This document shows positions 1-15,211 of a stretch of DNA of 64,000 bases, one piece after another. Numbering within the stretch: the stretch's first letter is position 1; each line of letters starts with the position of its first letter. The position numbers and the translations under genes are program-made. Location: NCBI GenBank assembly GCA_963772315.1, contig CAVYWJ010000004.1:1488001-1552000 (forward strand), read 5' to 3'. The notes beneath the pieces were generated by a model, which saw nothing but the letters and a program-made list of their open reading frames with translations, was not told the DNA's origin and did no database searches. The DNA comes from Haliangium sp963772315 (lineage in GTDB: Bacteria > Myxococcota_A > Polyangia > Haliangiales > Haliangiaceae).

Positions 1-1
1 G

Positions 2-316
2 ATCCATCCCTGGAAAGAGAAGCGGACGAATGGGGCGCAAAGGCAGCGCGATGGGAGCGTGCAGGGGGGGGGGGGGAGGCAACGGAACGCCGCGGCGAGG
101 GACTGGGCTTGTTCCTTCGATATTCGTGGTCTCGACGACGAGATCCAGGCAATGGCATATGGAATCGATGAATTCCAGGCGCTCTTACATTGCATCCAGA
201 GTATCGATGCTCATCTCGAATCACTTCAACGAACCCGTCGCTTGAAGCTGTCTTTTCTGGGGCTACAGGATCTCGGGTTTCATACCGGTCCACTGGAACC
301 CATGCGTGCCGTTTGA
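2..316 (+). pseudogene. Partial DUF6968-like protein, 5' end outside window or frameshifted
   Basis: The frame ending in TGA at 314-316 encodes DWACSFDIRGLDDEIQAM followed by a helix with FQALLHCIQSI and a C-terminal LGFHTGP. This resembles the C-terminal half of small DUF6968-type proteins (pattern: WxCPFxIxGLxD, AYGVDxxQALxxAL, then GFP). The frame is open to the window edge, but the part before residue DWAC is Gly/Arg-rich and does not look like the family. A run of 13 G (64-76) sits just upstream, and an ATG at 51 in another frame would join this frame only after a slip in that run. The gene is therefore either cut by the window edge, decayed or phase-variable. Function unknown; family call is from memory of the pattern. 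Confidence 0.4.
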
Positions 317-464
317 GAAAGACGTCAGCGAGGACAAGGGACATCACCGGGTAGGTATGCATAGCGACTGCACGGTGCCTGAGTGTGGCGACAGCGTCTG
401 CAACGTGGCAGCGGGCGAGTGCGACGTCACCTTGTGCACCGCCGATTGCACCGCCTGCCCGTAG
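246..464 (+). pseudogene. C-terminal scrap of a Cys-rich repeat protein
   Basis: This frame is open from 246 to TAG 462-464 and overlaps the previous gene in another frame. From ATG 357 it reads HSDCTVPECGDSVCN, then GECDVTLCTADC and a final CP. That is the CGDxVCNxxxGEC..CxxDC module of myxobacterial Cys-rich surface lipoproteins. Only one and a half modules remain, and no signal peptide or start with a ribosome binding site is present, so I read it as the 3' end of a larger deleted gene. Confidence 0.45.
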
Positions 465-524
465 CGGGCTGTGCCGGCTGCCTGGTTCATATCCGTGCGC
501 GTGGTGTAGGATGGCGGCGTGACC

Positions 525-1013
525 ATGGAGCTACGTGACGTGACCGCGGCCGATCTGCCGGCCGTGGTCGAGATGAACAGGGAGGCAATGCCCGCGGTGA
601 GCGAGGCGTCCCTGGAAGACATTGCCTGGTATGCGGAGCGCGCTGCGTACTTCAAGGTGGCCACGGACGGCGACGCGCTGTGCGGCTTCCTGATCGCGTT
701 CACGCCCGAGGCGAGCTACGGCAGCGAGAACTACCGCTGGTTCCAGGCGCGCTACGCCGACTTCGTGTACGTGGATCGCATCGTCGTCGCCGACGGCGCG
801 CGCGGCCGTGGCCTGGGGCAGCGCTTCTACGAGGATGTCGAGCGCTTTGCCCGCGGTCGCGCGACGCGCATCACGTGCGAGGTCAACATCCGGCCGCGCA
901 ACGAGGGCTCGCTGCGCTTCCACACTCGCCTGGGCTTCGAGGAAGCAGGCACGCAGGACACCGAGGGCGGCAAGAAGGCCGTGGCGCTGCTGGTCAAGCC
1001 GCTGGGCGCGTAG
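525..1013 (+). CDS. GNAT-family N-acetyltransferase
   Basis: A 162-residue single-domain GNAT protein that would transfer an acyl group from acyl-CoA to an unknown amine. The acetyl-CoA pyrophosphate loop is visible as VADGARGRGLGQRFYED (Q/RxxGxG/A type) at about residue 90, preceded by the strand VYVDRIVV and followed by NIRPRNEGSLRFHTRLGFEEAG, the usual motif B ending in GFEE. Length fits a stand-alone GNAT. ATG 525 is chosen; GTG 519, two codons upstream, is an alternative. It is convergent with the TPR gene that ends at 1018, so it is probably monocistronic. Substrate cannot be inferred. Confidence 0.85.
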   Translation: MELRDVTAADLPAVVEMNREAMPAVSEASLEDIAWYAERAAYFKVATDGDALCGFLIAFTPEASYGSENYRWFQARYADFVYVDRIVVADGARGRGLGQRFYEDVERFARGRATRITCEVNIRPRNEGSLRFHTRLGFEEAGTQDTEGGKKAVALLVKPLGA

Positions 1014-1017
1014 CGCG

Positions 1018-1941
1018 TCAGCGCGCCGAACGTGCCCGGCACGCCAGCCAGGCGGCGACCTGGCTGCGCTCGGCCGCGCGCAGGCCAGACGCGTCGTACG
1101 CGGCCAGCGCCTCCCTGGCCAGGGACAGGGCGCGCGGGCGGTCACGGCTCGATTCCCTCAGCGCCTGGGCCAGCACGAAGCGGGTGCGCGCGTGGTCCAT
1201 CGGCTCGCCCGGCGCCCCGGCATGGATGGACAGGGCGCGCTCGAGCGGCGCCAGGGCCTCGGCGGCTGCGCCGGCCGCGAGCTGGCTGCGGCCCAGACCC
1301 ATGAGCGCCTCGGCGACCTCGGGGCCGCGCGGGCTCATGGTCTGCGCTGCCTCGTCCACGGCGCGCTCGTAGTGCGCGCGCGCGTCGGCGTGACGGCCCA
1401 GCGCGAGCAGCGCGTTGGCCAGGTTGATGCGCGCCATGGGCGCGTACGCGGGCGTGCCGCCCGGCCAGTCCCTGGCAATGGCGAGGGAGCGCTCCAGCTG
1501 GACGACCGCGTCCTGGTAGCGGCCCACCACCGTGAGCTCGTGACCGAGGTTGACCAGGTTCTCGCCGACGTGCGGATGCGCGGGGCCGTAGATGGCGCCG
1601 GCGATGGTCACGCCGCGTTCGAGCTGGCGCAGGGCCTCGTCGTGGCGATCCAGCGAGCTCAGGGCCAAGCCGATGTTGTTGCACAGCGCGGCCGTGAGCT
1701 CGTGCTGCTCGCCGAACACGCGCTCGGCCACGACCAGGCCGTGCTCCAGGACATCGAGGGCCTCCTGGTAGCGCCCCGTGGATCTCAGCACGATGCCCAT
1801 GTTGTTGCGCAGGGTCGCGGTCTCGGGATAGTCGGGGCCCACGGCGTCCTCGATGAGGCGCAGGGAGGCGCGGTAGTGCTGGAGGGCCTGCTCGTGCAGG
1901 GAGCGGCGCGTGGCCAGGACTTCGTTGCCTATCTCGCGCAG
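1018..1941 (-). pseudogene. TPR-repeat protein, 5'-truncated
   Basis: The minus-strand frame encodes about 300 residues of tandem tetratricopeptide repeats of the kinesin-light-chain kind (NNMGIVLRSTGRYQEALDVL, CNNIGLALSSLDRHDEALRQL and VNLGHELTVVGRYQDAVVQL), ending at TGA 1018-1020. In myxobacteria such repeats usually form the C-terminal half of a Ser/Thr kinase. Here no kinase domain precedes them: the homologous part stops near 1941, exactly where the divergent sigma factor begins, and there is no convincing start codon. The open frame continues upstream only as antisense of the sigma gene. I infer a deletion that joined the two genes head to head and removed the 5' part of this one. Confidence 0.6.
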
Positions 1942-2787
1942 CGTGCGCCCGGCGGGACGCCGACGGGCGCGCCCCAGGATGCGGCCGGCGAAGCGGCTGG
2001 CGACGCCGCGGAGCGCGCGCCTGCGGATGCGGGCGAGGTCGATACCATCGAGGGCATCGGCGGCAACGACGGCATCGACATTGGGGCCTGGCTGGCGCGG
2101 GTGCAGGCCGCGGACCTGTACCTGGCCCACGCCTGCGTGCGCGGCGACGAGACCGCGCTGCGCGCGTTCGAGAGCCAGTGCGGGCCCGACATCGAGAGCG
2201 CGCTCCGGCGCGTGCGCACCGACGGCGATGTGCTCGACGACGCGCGCCAGATCCTGCGGCAGCGGCTGTTCGTGGGCACGCACCAGAGCGGCCCGCGCAT
2301 CGCCGCGTACTCGGGCCGGGGGCCATTGCGGCTGTGGCTGCGGGTCACGGTGGTGCGCATCGCGTTCGAGCTCCTGGAGCGCGAGTCGCGCGAGCCCCAG
2401 GCCGACGAGAACGAGATCCTGGCCCTGCCGGCGCCCGCGGACGACCCGGAGATCGGGTATCTCAAGCAGCTCTATCAGCGCGAGTTCAAGGAAGCCTTCG
2501 AGGCGGCGGTGGCCGCGCTCGACGATCGCGAGCGCATGCTGCTGATGCAGTACCACGTGGACGGCTTGACCATCGACGAGCTCGGCACGCTGTATCGCGT
2601 ACACCGGGTGACGGCGGCGCGCTGGGTGGCGCGCGCACGAAAGTCGCTCCTCGATGGCACGCGCAAGCAGCTCCAGCGCAAGCTCGACCTCTCGCCGACC
2701 GAGTTCGACCGCCCGCTCCGCACCATCTGGAGCCACCTCGACATCAGTATGTACAGGCTGTTCGGCAAGGACACGCCGCGGTCCTGA
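1894..2787 (+). CDS. Myxobacterial sigma-70 family factor (Sig-70_gmx1 type)
   Basis: A 297-residue RNA polymerase sigma factor of the myxobacterial gmx1 kind. The N-terminus shows the family hallmarks FVAYLAQ and WLARVQAADLYLAHAC with a following GDETALRAFE; region 2 contains ARQILRQRLFV and GRGPLRLWLRVTVVR; region 4 is the helix-turn-helix LTIDELGTLYRVHRVTAARW followed by VARARKSL. GTG 1894 is chosen because GGAGGG lies 7 nt upstream and the resulting length matches the family; GTG 1876 is the alternative. In this clade these factors are often encoded near Ser/Thr kinases with TPR tails, which fits the truncated TPR gene next door. No anti-sigma gene is present. Confidence 0.8.
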   Translation: MQGAARGQDFVAYLAQRAPGGTPTGAPQDAAGEAAGDAAERAPADAGEVDTIEGIGGNDGIDIGAWLARVQAADLYLAHACVRGDETALRAFESQCGPDIESALRRVRTDGDVLDDARQILRQRLFVGTHQSGPRIAAYSGRGPLRLWLRVTVVRIAFELLERESREPQADENEILALPAPADDPEIGYLKQLYQREFKEAFEAAVAALDDRERMLLMQYHVDGLTIDELGTLYRVHRVTAARWVARARKSLLDGTRKQLQRKLDLSPTEFDRPLRTIWSHLDISMYRLFGKDTPRS

Positions 2788-3055
2788 GCGCGCTCGAAAA
2801 AAAATCTGCAACATCGTCGTACATCGCCCCTCTCCCCAGGCGAGCGACGAAGTACGCACCAAACCCATAGCTTGAAGGGGACCTGCCCGCTGGCAGTGCC
2901 CTGGGTGACGAGCAGCCTCACGCACGCCGGACCGCATCTCGCGTCCGGCGCACCGCCCCGATCGCCAGCGCGCGATCCGGGCCGCGTGTACGGCCATGCT
3001 GCATCCAGCCGCGGTCTGCGTGTCCAGGCATCCCCACCACGACAAGGAGAACATC
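2788..3055. other. Intergenic, no gene seen
   Basis: No coding signal. A GAGCGCGCTC palindrome followed by eight A residues lies just after the sigma stop (about 2788-2806). The T-run side faces the wrong way for a terminator of the sigma gene. Confidence 0.5.
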
Positions 3056-3990
3056 ATGAACCATTTGTTCCATGCCGCGATCGCGGCCGCCCTGTGCTTC
3101 CACCTTCCCGCCTGTGCCACCGACGAGGGCATGGAGCCCGATGGCACGCCCGATCCCGAGCGCCCGGCCGCGCCGGCTGCAGCGAGCGTGTGCGCGCCCG
3201 CGCCCGCGGGCGTCACGACCATCGAGCGCCCGATGTTCCCGGAGCGCGCCGACTCGCCGACCTTCGGCTATTCCTTCAAGGTGTTCCCGGGCACGGATCC
3301 GGACGCGCCCACGGTCATCCACGTGCCGGGCGGGCCGGGGCAGGCTTCGATCTCCGCCGAGCGCCCAGCTCATGACCCAGCCCCTCGCCGCTCGGCCTCT
3401 CGGCCGAGGAGTGGGGGGCGGCCATCAACACCATGCTCTCGGTGGGCATGGTGCAGTTCGAGGGCACATACGCCGAGGTGTTGCTCTACAACCTGGCGCC
3501 TGAGGCCACCGAGGAGCAGCGCGCTGCGGTGCGCGAGACCGTGCTCAGCCTGGGCGAGTCGCCCGTCGATGCCTTTGGGCAGCGCCTGCACGACGTGGTC
3601 GCGTGCCACGAGATCACCGAGACGAACTTCCGCAACTTCAAGCTCGAGAACGGCGAGCTCGTGCGCACCGAGGCGTACTGCACCAGCGACCCCGTGGACC
3701 GGCCGTACGTCACCGGCGACTGGCTGGTGACGGCACCCATCTACTACTTCAACGGCACCAACGATCCCAACACGCCGATCTGGCAAGCCCAGGTCCACTA
3801 TGAGGCCCAGACCACGACCGAGCGGCACTTCGTGGGCGTCAGCGGCGCCGGCCACAATCCCCTGGTTTACAATCTCATCGATTGCAAGCCGGCTATCTTC
3901 GCGGCCATCGCGGCCGGCACCGGCTTCGACGAGGCACTCGCCGGCTGCGCCTGGCCCACCCAGCGCCCCTCCACCGATGCGCAGCAGTGA
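3056..3990 (+). pseudogene. TAP-type alpha/beta hydrolase lipoprotein with internal deletion
   Basis: The 5' part (from ATG 3056) has a lipoprotein signal ending in HLPAC and the oxyanion stretch VIHVPGGPGQAS of prolyl/tripeptidyl aminopeptidases. The 3' part, in another frame and recognisable from about 3385, has SPLGLSAEEWGAAINTMLS and, near its end, NGTNDPNTP (acid residue) and GVSGAGHNPLV (catalytic His). The region carrying the nucleophile GxSxGG is missing, the two halves are in different frames, and a TGA at 3373 closes the second frame. About 310 codons remain against the usual 450-500. This is a clear internal deletion of roughly 120-170 codons, so no active enzyme is expected. Confidence 0.8.
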
Positions 3991-4113
3991 GCGCCGATCG
4001 AGCTACATGGACGGGTGACCGATAGGTGGTGGTCGGGCGACGTGCTTTTGCGGCAGCATGGGCTACATCTCCGGGGGGTGCCTCACGGCATCCATATTCC
4101 ATGGAGGATGATG

Positions 4114-5427
4114 ATGTTTGCTTGTTCGCGCTCATGCGCACTGCTGCTGTCTGCCGCCCTGGCCACCATGGTTGGCTGCTCGCGTCCGGGCTCCGAGGCC
4201 AACGGTCCCGACAACACGACGAAACCCGACGAGACCGCCAAGCCGGAGCCTGACGTGAAGCCCGCAGAACCAGCCCCGCCGGCCGCCTCGGGCCCGGCCA
4301 AGACCGCGACCGAGGCGGCCACCGACGACAACGCGCTCGGCATCGATCTCTACAAGCGCGTTGCTCAGGGTAACGACAACGTCTTCCTGTCGCCGCACAG
4401 CATCGCCGTGGCCCTGGCCATGACCTACGAGGGTGCGCGCAGCGACACCGCCACGCAGATGGCAGAGGCGCTGCACTTCGAGGTGCCGGCGGCGCAGTTG
4501 CATCCTGCTTTCCAGGCGCTGCATCAGGCGATCATGCCGGGCGAGGACGCGGGCTACGATCTCCACGTGGCCAACGCCCTGTGGGGCATGAAGGGCCATA
4601 GCTTCCAGCCCTCGTTCCTCGAGGTGCTGAAGACGAGCTACCAGGCGCCGCTCCAGGAAGTGGACTTTGCCAGCTCCGAAGCAGCGCGGGCCACGATCAA
4701 CGACTGGGTGGCCAAGGCCACGAACGCCAAGATCAAGGACCTCATCCCGCAGGGCGTGCTCGACGGGCTCACGCGCCTGGTCCTCACCAATGCGATCTAC
4801 TTCAAGGGCAACTGGGCCAGCCAGTTCAAGCCGGCCGAGACCAAGCCGCTGCCGTTCCAGGTGCTGCAGGGCAAGCCGGTGAAGACGCCGCTCATGCATC
4901 AGCTCGCGGAGTTCGGCTATCACGAGACCGATGACGCGCAGGTGCTGTCGATCCCGTATCAGGGCAAGGCGCTGTCCATGATCGTGATCCTGCCCCGGCA
5001 GGCGGACGGTCTGACTGCGATCGAAGGCAAGCTCGATGGCGAGGCCCTGAAGGGCTGGACCGAGGATCTCCGGCAGCGCAAGGTCTCGGTGTACCTGCCC
5101 CAGTTCAAGATCGAGTCGGCGTTCTCGCTGTCGAAGCAGCTCTCGGAGCTGGGCATGAAGGATGCGTTCGACTCCGAGCGCGCCGATCTCTCGGGCATGG
5201 ACGGCTCCCGCGACCTCTTCATCAAGGAAGTGATCCACAAGTCCTTCGTCGAGGTGAACGAGGAGGGCACCGAGGCCGCGGCAGCCACGGGCGTGGTCGT
5301 GGGCGTGCGCTCGGCACCGGCGCCACCGCCCGAGTTCCGGGCCGATCACCCGTTCCTGTTCTTCATCCGGCACGATGCAACGGGCGCGATCCTGTTCATC
5401 GGACGCCTGGTCCGGCCCGGCGCCTGA
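4114..5427 (+). CDS. Serpin-family serine protease inhibitor, lipoprotein
   Basis: A 437-residue serpin. The N-terminus is a lipoprotein signal ending in TMVGC, followed by a Pro/Glu/Lys-rich linker to about residue 70, then the serpin fold: NVFLSPHSIAVALAMTYEGA, LVLTNAIYFKGNWASQF and the C-terminal DHPFLFFIRHDATGAILFIG. The hinge EEGTEAAAATG (383-393) keeps the small residues needed for loop insertion, so the protein is predicted to be inhibitory. Counting the Glu of the hinge as P17 places Arg399-Ser400 at P1-P1', suggesting a trypsin-like target. Three ATG codons run in a row (4108, 4111, 4114); 4114 is 6 nt after GGAGG. It probably sits in the outer membrane and protects against self or prey proteases. 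Apparently monocistronic. Confidence 0.93.
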   Translation: MFACSRSCALLLSAALATMVGCSRPGSEANGPDNTTKPDETAKPEPDVKPAEPAPPAASGPAKTATEAATDDNALGIDLYKRVAQGNDNVFLSPHSIAVALAMTYEGARSDTATQMAEALHFEVPAAQLHPAFQALHQAIMPGEDAGYDLHVANALWGMKGHSFQPSFLEVLKTSYQAPLQEVDFASSEAARATINDWVAKATNAKIKDLIPQGVLDGLTRLVLTNAIYFKGNWASQFKPAETKPLPFQVLQGKPVKTPLMHQLAEFGYHETDDAQVLSIPYQGKALSMIVILPRQADGLTAIEGKLDGEALKGWTEDLRQRKVSVYLPQFKIESAFSLSKQLSELGMKDAFDSERADLSGMDGSRDLFIKEVIHKSFVEVNEEGTEAAAATGVVVGVRSAPAPPPEFRADHPFLFFIRHDATGAILFIGRLVRPGA

Positions 5428-5478
5428 TTCGTTGCAGGCCGTCCGGGCCAGCCGTCCGGGCCAGCCGTCTCCGGAGCT

Positions 5479-6453
<975 letters not shown>

Positions 6454-6538
6454 GCCGGGAGCCTAGCCCTCCGGTGCGCGAGCGCAAAGCGCAGCGCGCG
6501 CGTTTATCGACGGCGCGGCGACCGCGGCAGGGCCGCGC

Positions 6539-9478
6539 TCAGAACTGCTGCACCAGGCGCGCGTACGTGTAGCGGCCGGTGAAGTCGTAGGTGGAGGGAT
6601 CGGAGTTGCCGAGGAAGCCGTTGTGGACGGTGGGCGGCTGGCGGTCGCGCACGTTGCGAACGCCGGCCACGAGCTTGGTCTGGCCCATGCCCAAGTCCAG
6701 GGTCAAGGAGCCGAGCACGTCCGCGGTGACATAGCCCTCGACGTCGCGCGAGATCGGCGGCTCGCCACCGTCGCGGCCGATGCGGCAGTCGTTGCTCTCG
6801 CACTCGGTGAAGCCGCCGACATAGCGAACGTGGACGCCGGCGCCGACCACGCCGCTGTCCCACAGCACGGTGGCATCGGCCCGGCGCTCGGGATGCGCGC
6901 CGAGATCGAAGACACCCCTGCCCACCGTGGTCACGCCGTCGGCGCCGGTCTCCTCATACTTCTGCAGCCAGACGCCGCCGATCTGATACCGCACCCGGCC
7001 GAACTTGGTGTTGCTGTCGTACGCGAGCTGGACGTTGACGCCCGCGGTCTCGACGCTGCCGCGGTTGGCCAGGCTGTCGTCGATGACCTGGATGGCGCCG
7101 GTCGCGAGGTCGCGCACGACGCGATCGCAGTCGGAGCGCTGGCCCGGCGCCTGATTGTAGCAATTCTGCAGGATCGCCTCGGCACCCAGGGATGTGACCG
7201 TGTCGCTCACCTCGATCTCGAAATAGTCGACGGACGCCGACAGGCCGGGCGCGAACTGCGGCGCGAACACCACGCCGGCGCTGCTGATGTCGGCGATCTC
7301 GGCCTGCAAGCTGGGATTGCCGCCGGAGCGCGACGGGAGCTGGGAGCGACCATCGACGAAGCCGCCGGCCACGCCATCGGCGCTGCAGTTGGCCTCGGCC
7401 TCGGGCGTGCGCCCGAACGAGGTGTCGCAGGGATCGGTCGCGACCGGGAAGCCCTCCTGCCCCGCGGTGAAGAGCTGCCCGAGGCTCGGCGTACCCAGGT
7501 TGCGGGCCTGGCTGCCGCGCAGGGCCAGGCTGCCGGCCAGGCGCAGCACGGCGCCGAGCTGCCAGGTCATGCCCGAGCCCGAGGCGCTGTGCTCGAAGGC
7601 GCGGGCTGCGGCGCTGAGCTCCAGGCCGTGGCCGGCGTCGAGGTTGACATACGGCACCGCGGTCAGCTCGGCGTGGAGCGAGCCCACCTCGATGCTGCCT
7701 TCGAAGGGCAGGTCTTTATTGCCGGTGATCTCGCCCGCGGATGTCAGCGGATCCGGCGTGTAGCTGCCGGAGTCCTGGCGGTAATCGGCGCCGGCCAGCA
7801 CGGCCAGCCCGGCGCCCGTGGGCGTGCGCACGAGGTCGCCGCCGGCCCCGATCGCGGCGACCTGCTGCTCGTTCTCGCCGAGGGTCGTGCCGCTGTGGCC
7901 GACGTAGTCCACCATGTCGCGTGTGATCGTGCCTGCGCCGCCGAAGAGATCGAGCGGCACGCAGTTCGAGTTGCCGGGATTGGCGACGGTGCCACAGCGC
8001 GCCACCCCGCTGGCATCGATGAAGCTCGGGCCGAGCGCGGCCTCGACACGATCCCTGCGCATGTTGCCGAGCTGACGCTCGGTGCTCCTGGTCGTGCCAT
8101 AGCTATAGGATACATCCCAGCTCCAGCCCGTGACCGGGCCGAGATCGAGCGTGCCGGCCAGGCCCACCACCGCGCGCGCGGTGTCGATATCCTGCTCGGA
8201 GCGGCGCTTTCCGACCTCGACCATGCGTCGGCGTATGTCCTGGAAGTCGCGCCCGAACGGATTGTAGATGCTGTCCGCGGACACGGTGATGCCCTCGCTG
8301 ACAATGGTGAGCGGCTCCGGCGCGAGCTGCTGCTCGGAGCGGCGGTTGACGTACGCCGCCTCGAAGTAGGCGCGCACGGTATCGCCAAGCTGGTATTCAC
8401 CCGCGCCGAACACGTGAAAGCGCTGGAGCGGGGTCACCAGGAGATTCTCGGGCTGGTAGTTATAGAGATCGCCCTCGCCAGTCTCGGAGTTGCCGGTGAA
8501 GTTGAAACCGCGCCATCCATCATCGCTGGCGGGGTCCCTGGTGAAGGCGTTGGCGCCCGGGTTCTGCGCCACGACCCTCTGCCACAGCTCGTTGCCAGTG
8601 GGGTCTGGATTCCCGTCCGGGCCCCTCGGGATGCCGATGTAGCCCTGGGGCGTGGACGTGCTGCCGCCGGCGATCACCTCGCCGGTCTGCCAGTTGTAGA
8701 TCGAGTCGCTGCGGCTGAAGTCGCGGTCTTCGGCGCCGATGGCGTCCTGCTGGAAGTAGCCGCCCGCGACCACGATGCGGCCGCGATCGAAGCGGTGGCC
8801 GAAGGCCGCGCTGGCGTCGTACGTCAGTCGGCGCTGGTCCTGGGCGTTGCCCGAGAACAGCGCGGCCTCCACGCCATCGAGGTCCTGGCGGGTGACGATG
8901 TTGACCGCACCGCCCACTGCGTCGGTGCCGAGTCGCACGGCCGGCCCGCGCACGATCTCCACGCGCTCGACCAGGGCCAGCGGAATGGCCTCGAGATCCA
9001 CGGAGGAGTCGGCGCCGGTGCCGCCATGCACGTGCCGGCGGCCATTGACCAGGACCAGGGTCCGCTGCGCGCCCAGGCCGCGCAGCCCGATGCGGGTGCT
9101 GCCGTCGCCGCCGTTGTTGAACTGCTGGTTGATCGCGTTCGACTGCCACGAGAGCTGCTGCAGCGCCTGCCCCAGCGAGGCCGAGCCCGTGGCCTCGAGC
9201 ATCTCGCGGTCGAGCACGGTGATGGGCACGGCGCTGCGCGCGTCCGAGGGCGCTCGGCTGGCCGGCTCGGCGTCCGGCGCCGGCTCGGTCGCCAGCTCCA
9301 GCTCCGGTGGCGCGGTCGGGTCTGAAATCGGCCCCGCGGTCGAAGTGTCGGCGGGCGGCTGAGCTCCCGGGCTCTGCGCCAGCGCGGCTCCCGGTGCCAG
9401 CACCAGGGCCACCAGTGGTCCCCCGAGCCACAGCCCGAGTCGGTATCCATCTCGCTCTCTATCGGATCCCATGTTCAA
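6539..9478 (-). CDS. TonB-dependent outer-membrane receptor
   Basis: A 979-residue outer-membrane transporter. It has a signal peptide (to about residue 34, AALAQS), a Pro/Ala-rich spacer, the plug domain (TVLDREMLEATGSASLGQAL, then LRGLGAQRTLVLVNGRR, VERVEIVRGPAV and GAVNIVTRQDLDG), and a long beta-barrel with a paired-Cys extracellular loop, ending in aromatic ARLVQQF typical of barrels. It is of the larger oligosaccharide/peptide-type TonB receptors, but the ligand cannot be told. No partner substrate-binding or inner-membrane genes are adjacent. It lies alone between a reductase and a glycerate kinase. Confidence 0.92.
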   Translation of the reverse strand: MNMGSDRERDGYRLGLWLGGPLVALVLAPGAALAQSPGAQPPADTSTAGPISDPTAPPELELATEPAPDAEPASRAPSDARSAVPITVLDREMLEATGSASLGQALQQLSWQSNAINQQFNNGGDGSTRIGLRGLGAQRTLVLVNGRRHVHGGTGADSSVDLEAIPLALVERVEIVRGPAVRLGTDAVGGAVNIVTRQDLDGVEAALFSGNAQDQRRLTYDASAAFGHRFDRGRIVVAGGYFQQDAIGAEDRDFSRSDSIYNWQTGEVIAGGSTSTPQGYIGIPRGPDGNPDPTGNELWQRVVAQNPGANAFTRDPASDDGWRGFNFTGNSETGEGDLYNYQPENLLVTPLQRFHVFGAGEYQLGDTVRAYFEAAYVNRRSEQQLAPEPLTIVSEGITVSADSIYNPFGRDFQDIRRRMVEVGKRRSEQDIDTARAVVGLAGTLDLGPVTGWSWDVSYSYGTTRSTERQLGNMRRDRVEAALGPSFIDASGVARCGTVANPGNSNCVPLDLFGGAGTITRDMVDYVGHSGTTLGENEQQVAAIGAGGDLVRTPTGAGLAVLAGADYRQDSGSYTPDPLTSAGEITGNKDLPFEGSIEVGSLHAELTAVPYVNLDAGHGLELSAAARAFEHSASGSGMTWQLGAVLRLAGSLALRGSQARNLGTPSLGQLFTAGQEGFPVATDPCDTSFGRTPEAEANCSADGVAGGFVDGRSQLPSRSGGNPSLQAEIADISSAGVVFAPQFAPGLSASVDYFEIEVSDTVTSLGAEAILQNCYNQAPGQRSDCDRVVRDLATGAIQVIDDSLANRGSVETAGVNVQLAYDSNTKFGRVRYQIGGVWLQKYEETGADGVTTVGRGVFDLGAHPERRADATVLWDSGVVGAGVHVRYVGGFTECESNDCRIGRDGGEPPISRDVEGYVTADVLGSLTLDLGMGQTKLVAGVRNVRDRQPPTVHNGFLGNSDPSTYDFTGRYTYARLVQQF

Positions 9479-9619
9479 TCCCTTCTATGTCCGTGACGTA
9501 GAAATCCTCGTTGATTCCTGCGAGCCGCGCAACTCAATGTCGAATTCCACGCCCGGGCAGTGGCGCCGGTCACATGCGCAGGGCGCGTGGATCAGCCTCG
9601 GGGCCGCCGCAGCGGGCCG

Positions 9620-9750
9620 TTACCGCGCATCGACCGCGCTGACCGCGGGCAGGAGCCACGGGTGCTCGGCGCCGGTATGGTTGACGTCCAGGGCGACGAT
9701 CACGCGCATGCCGCGGCGGTGGGCTCTCCGGCACAGCCGGCCGGCAGCCG
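9620..9750 (-). pseudogene. Remnant of a GH13 alpha-amylase-family gene
   Basis: Between the TonB receptor and the glycerate kinase the minus strand reads AHRRGMRVIVALDVNHTGAE, then HPWL, ending at TAA 9620-9622. This matches conserved region I of GH13 glycosidases (AHxxGMxVxLDxVxNHTxxxHPWF). Only about 40 codons are left, with no start and no other catalytic region, so it is a scrap of a deleted gene whose frame runs into the overlapping kinase gene. Confidence 0.55.
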
Positions 9751-9753
9751 GGC

Positions 9754-11208
<1,455 letters not shown>

Positions 11209-11246
11209 GCGTCGATCCTGGCGCGACGGGCAGGGCTTGGCAAGTA

Positions 11247-14902
<3,656 letters not shown>

Positions 14903-14964
14903 GGCCAGGCGGTGTACGTGTTTTGCCGGCACGTGGATGTGAGGAAACGCCAAGTTATCACGCA

Positions 14965-14983
14965 CGTTGCTGCGCGAGCAACG
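14965..14983. promoter_or_regulatory. Perfect inverted repeat upstream of traAB
   Basis: CGTTGCT, a GCGCG centre and AGCAACG form a 7-bp perfect inverted repeat 63 bp before the traA start. It could be a regulator site or a 5' leader hairpin. The rest of 14903-15211 holds nothing I recognise. Confidence 0.4.
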
Positions 14984-15211
14984 AAGCATCCAGTCACGCG
15001 CCAGAGCGATCGTTGTCCATGGAGGCCCTGTGCGCAAGCGAATGCACGACCCCGGGGCAACTTGGTTCACTGCGCAGCCCCGGCTATGACGCGCGCGCCC
15101 TGCTTCGCGCTCGTTTTCAATCCTGCCACGACGCCAGGCCCGACCAGCGAGCCCGCTGCGCACCAGGGCCCAGGCAGTCCAGGCGCCGGCACCGACCTGC
15201 CGGCCGCCGCT

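Noticed and set aside
6623..9325. 900-codon open frame opposite the TonB receptor
   Set aside because: Rich in His/Arg/Ala/Gly with no domain pattern; a shadow of the receptor gene.
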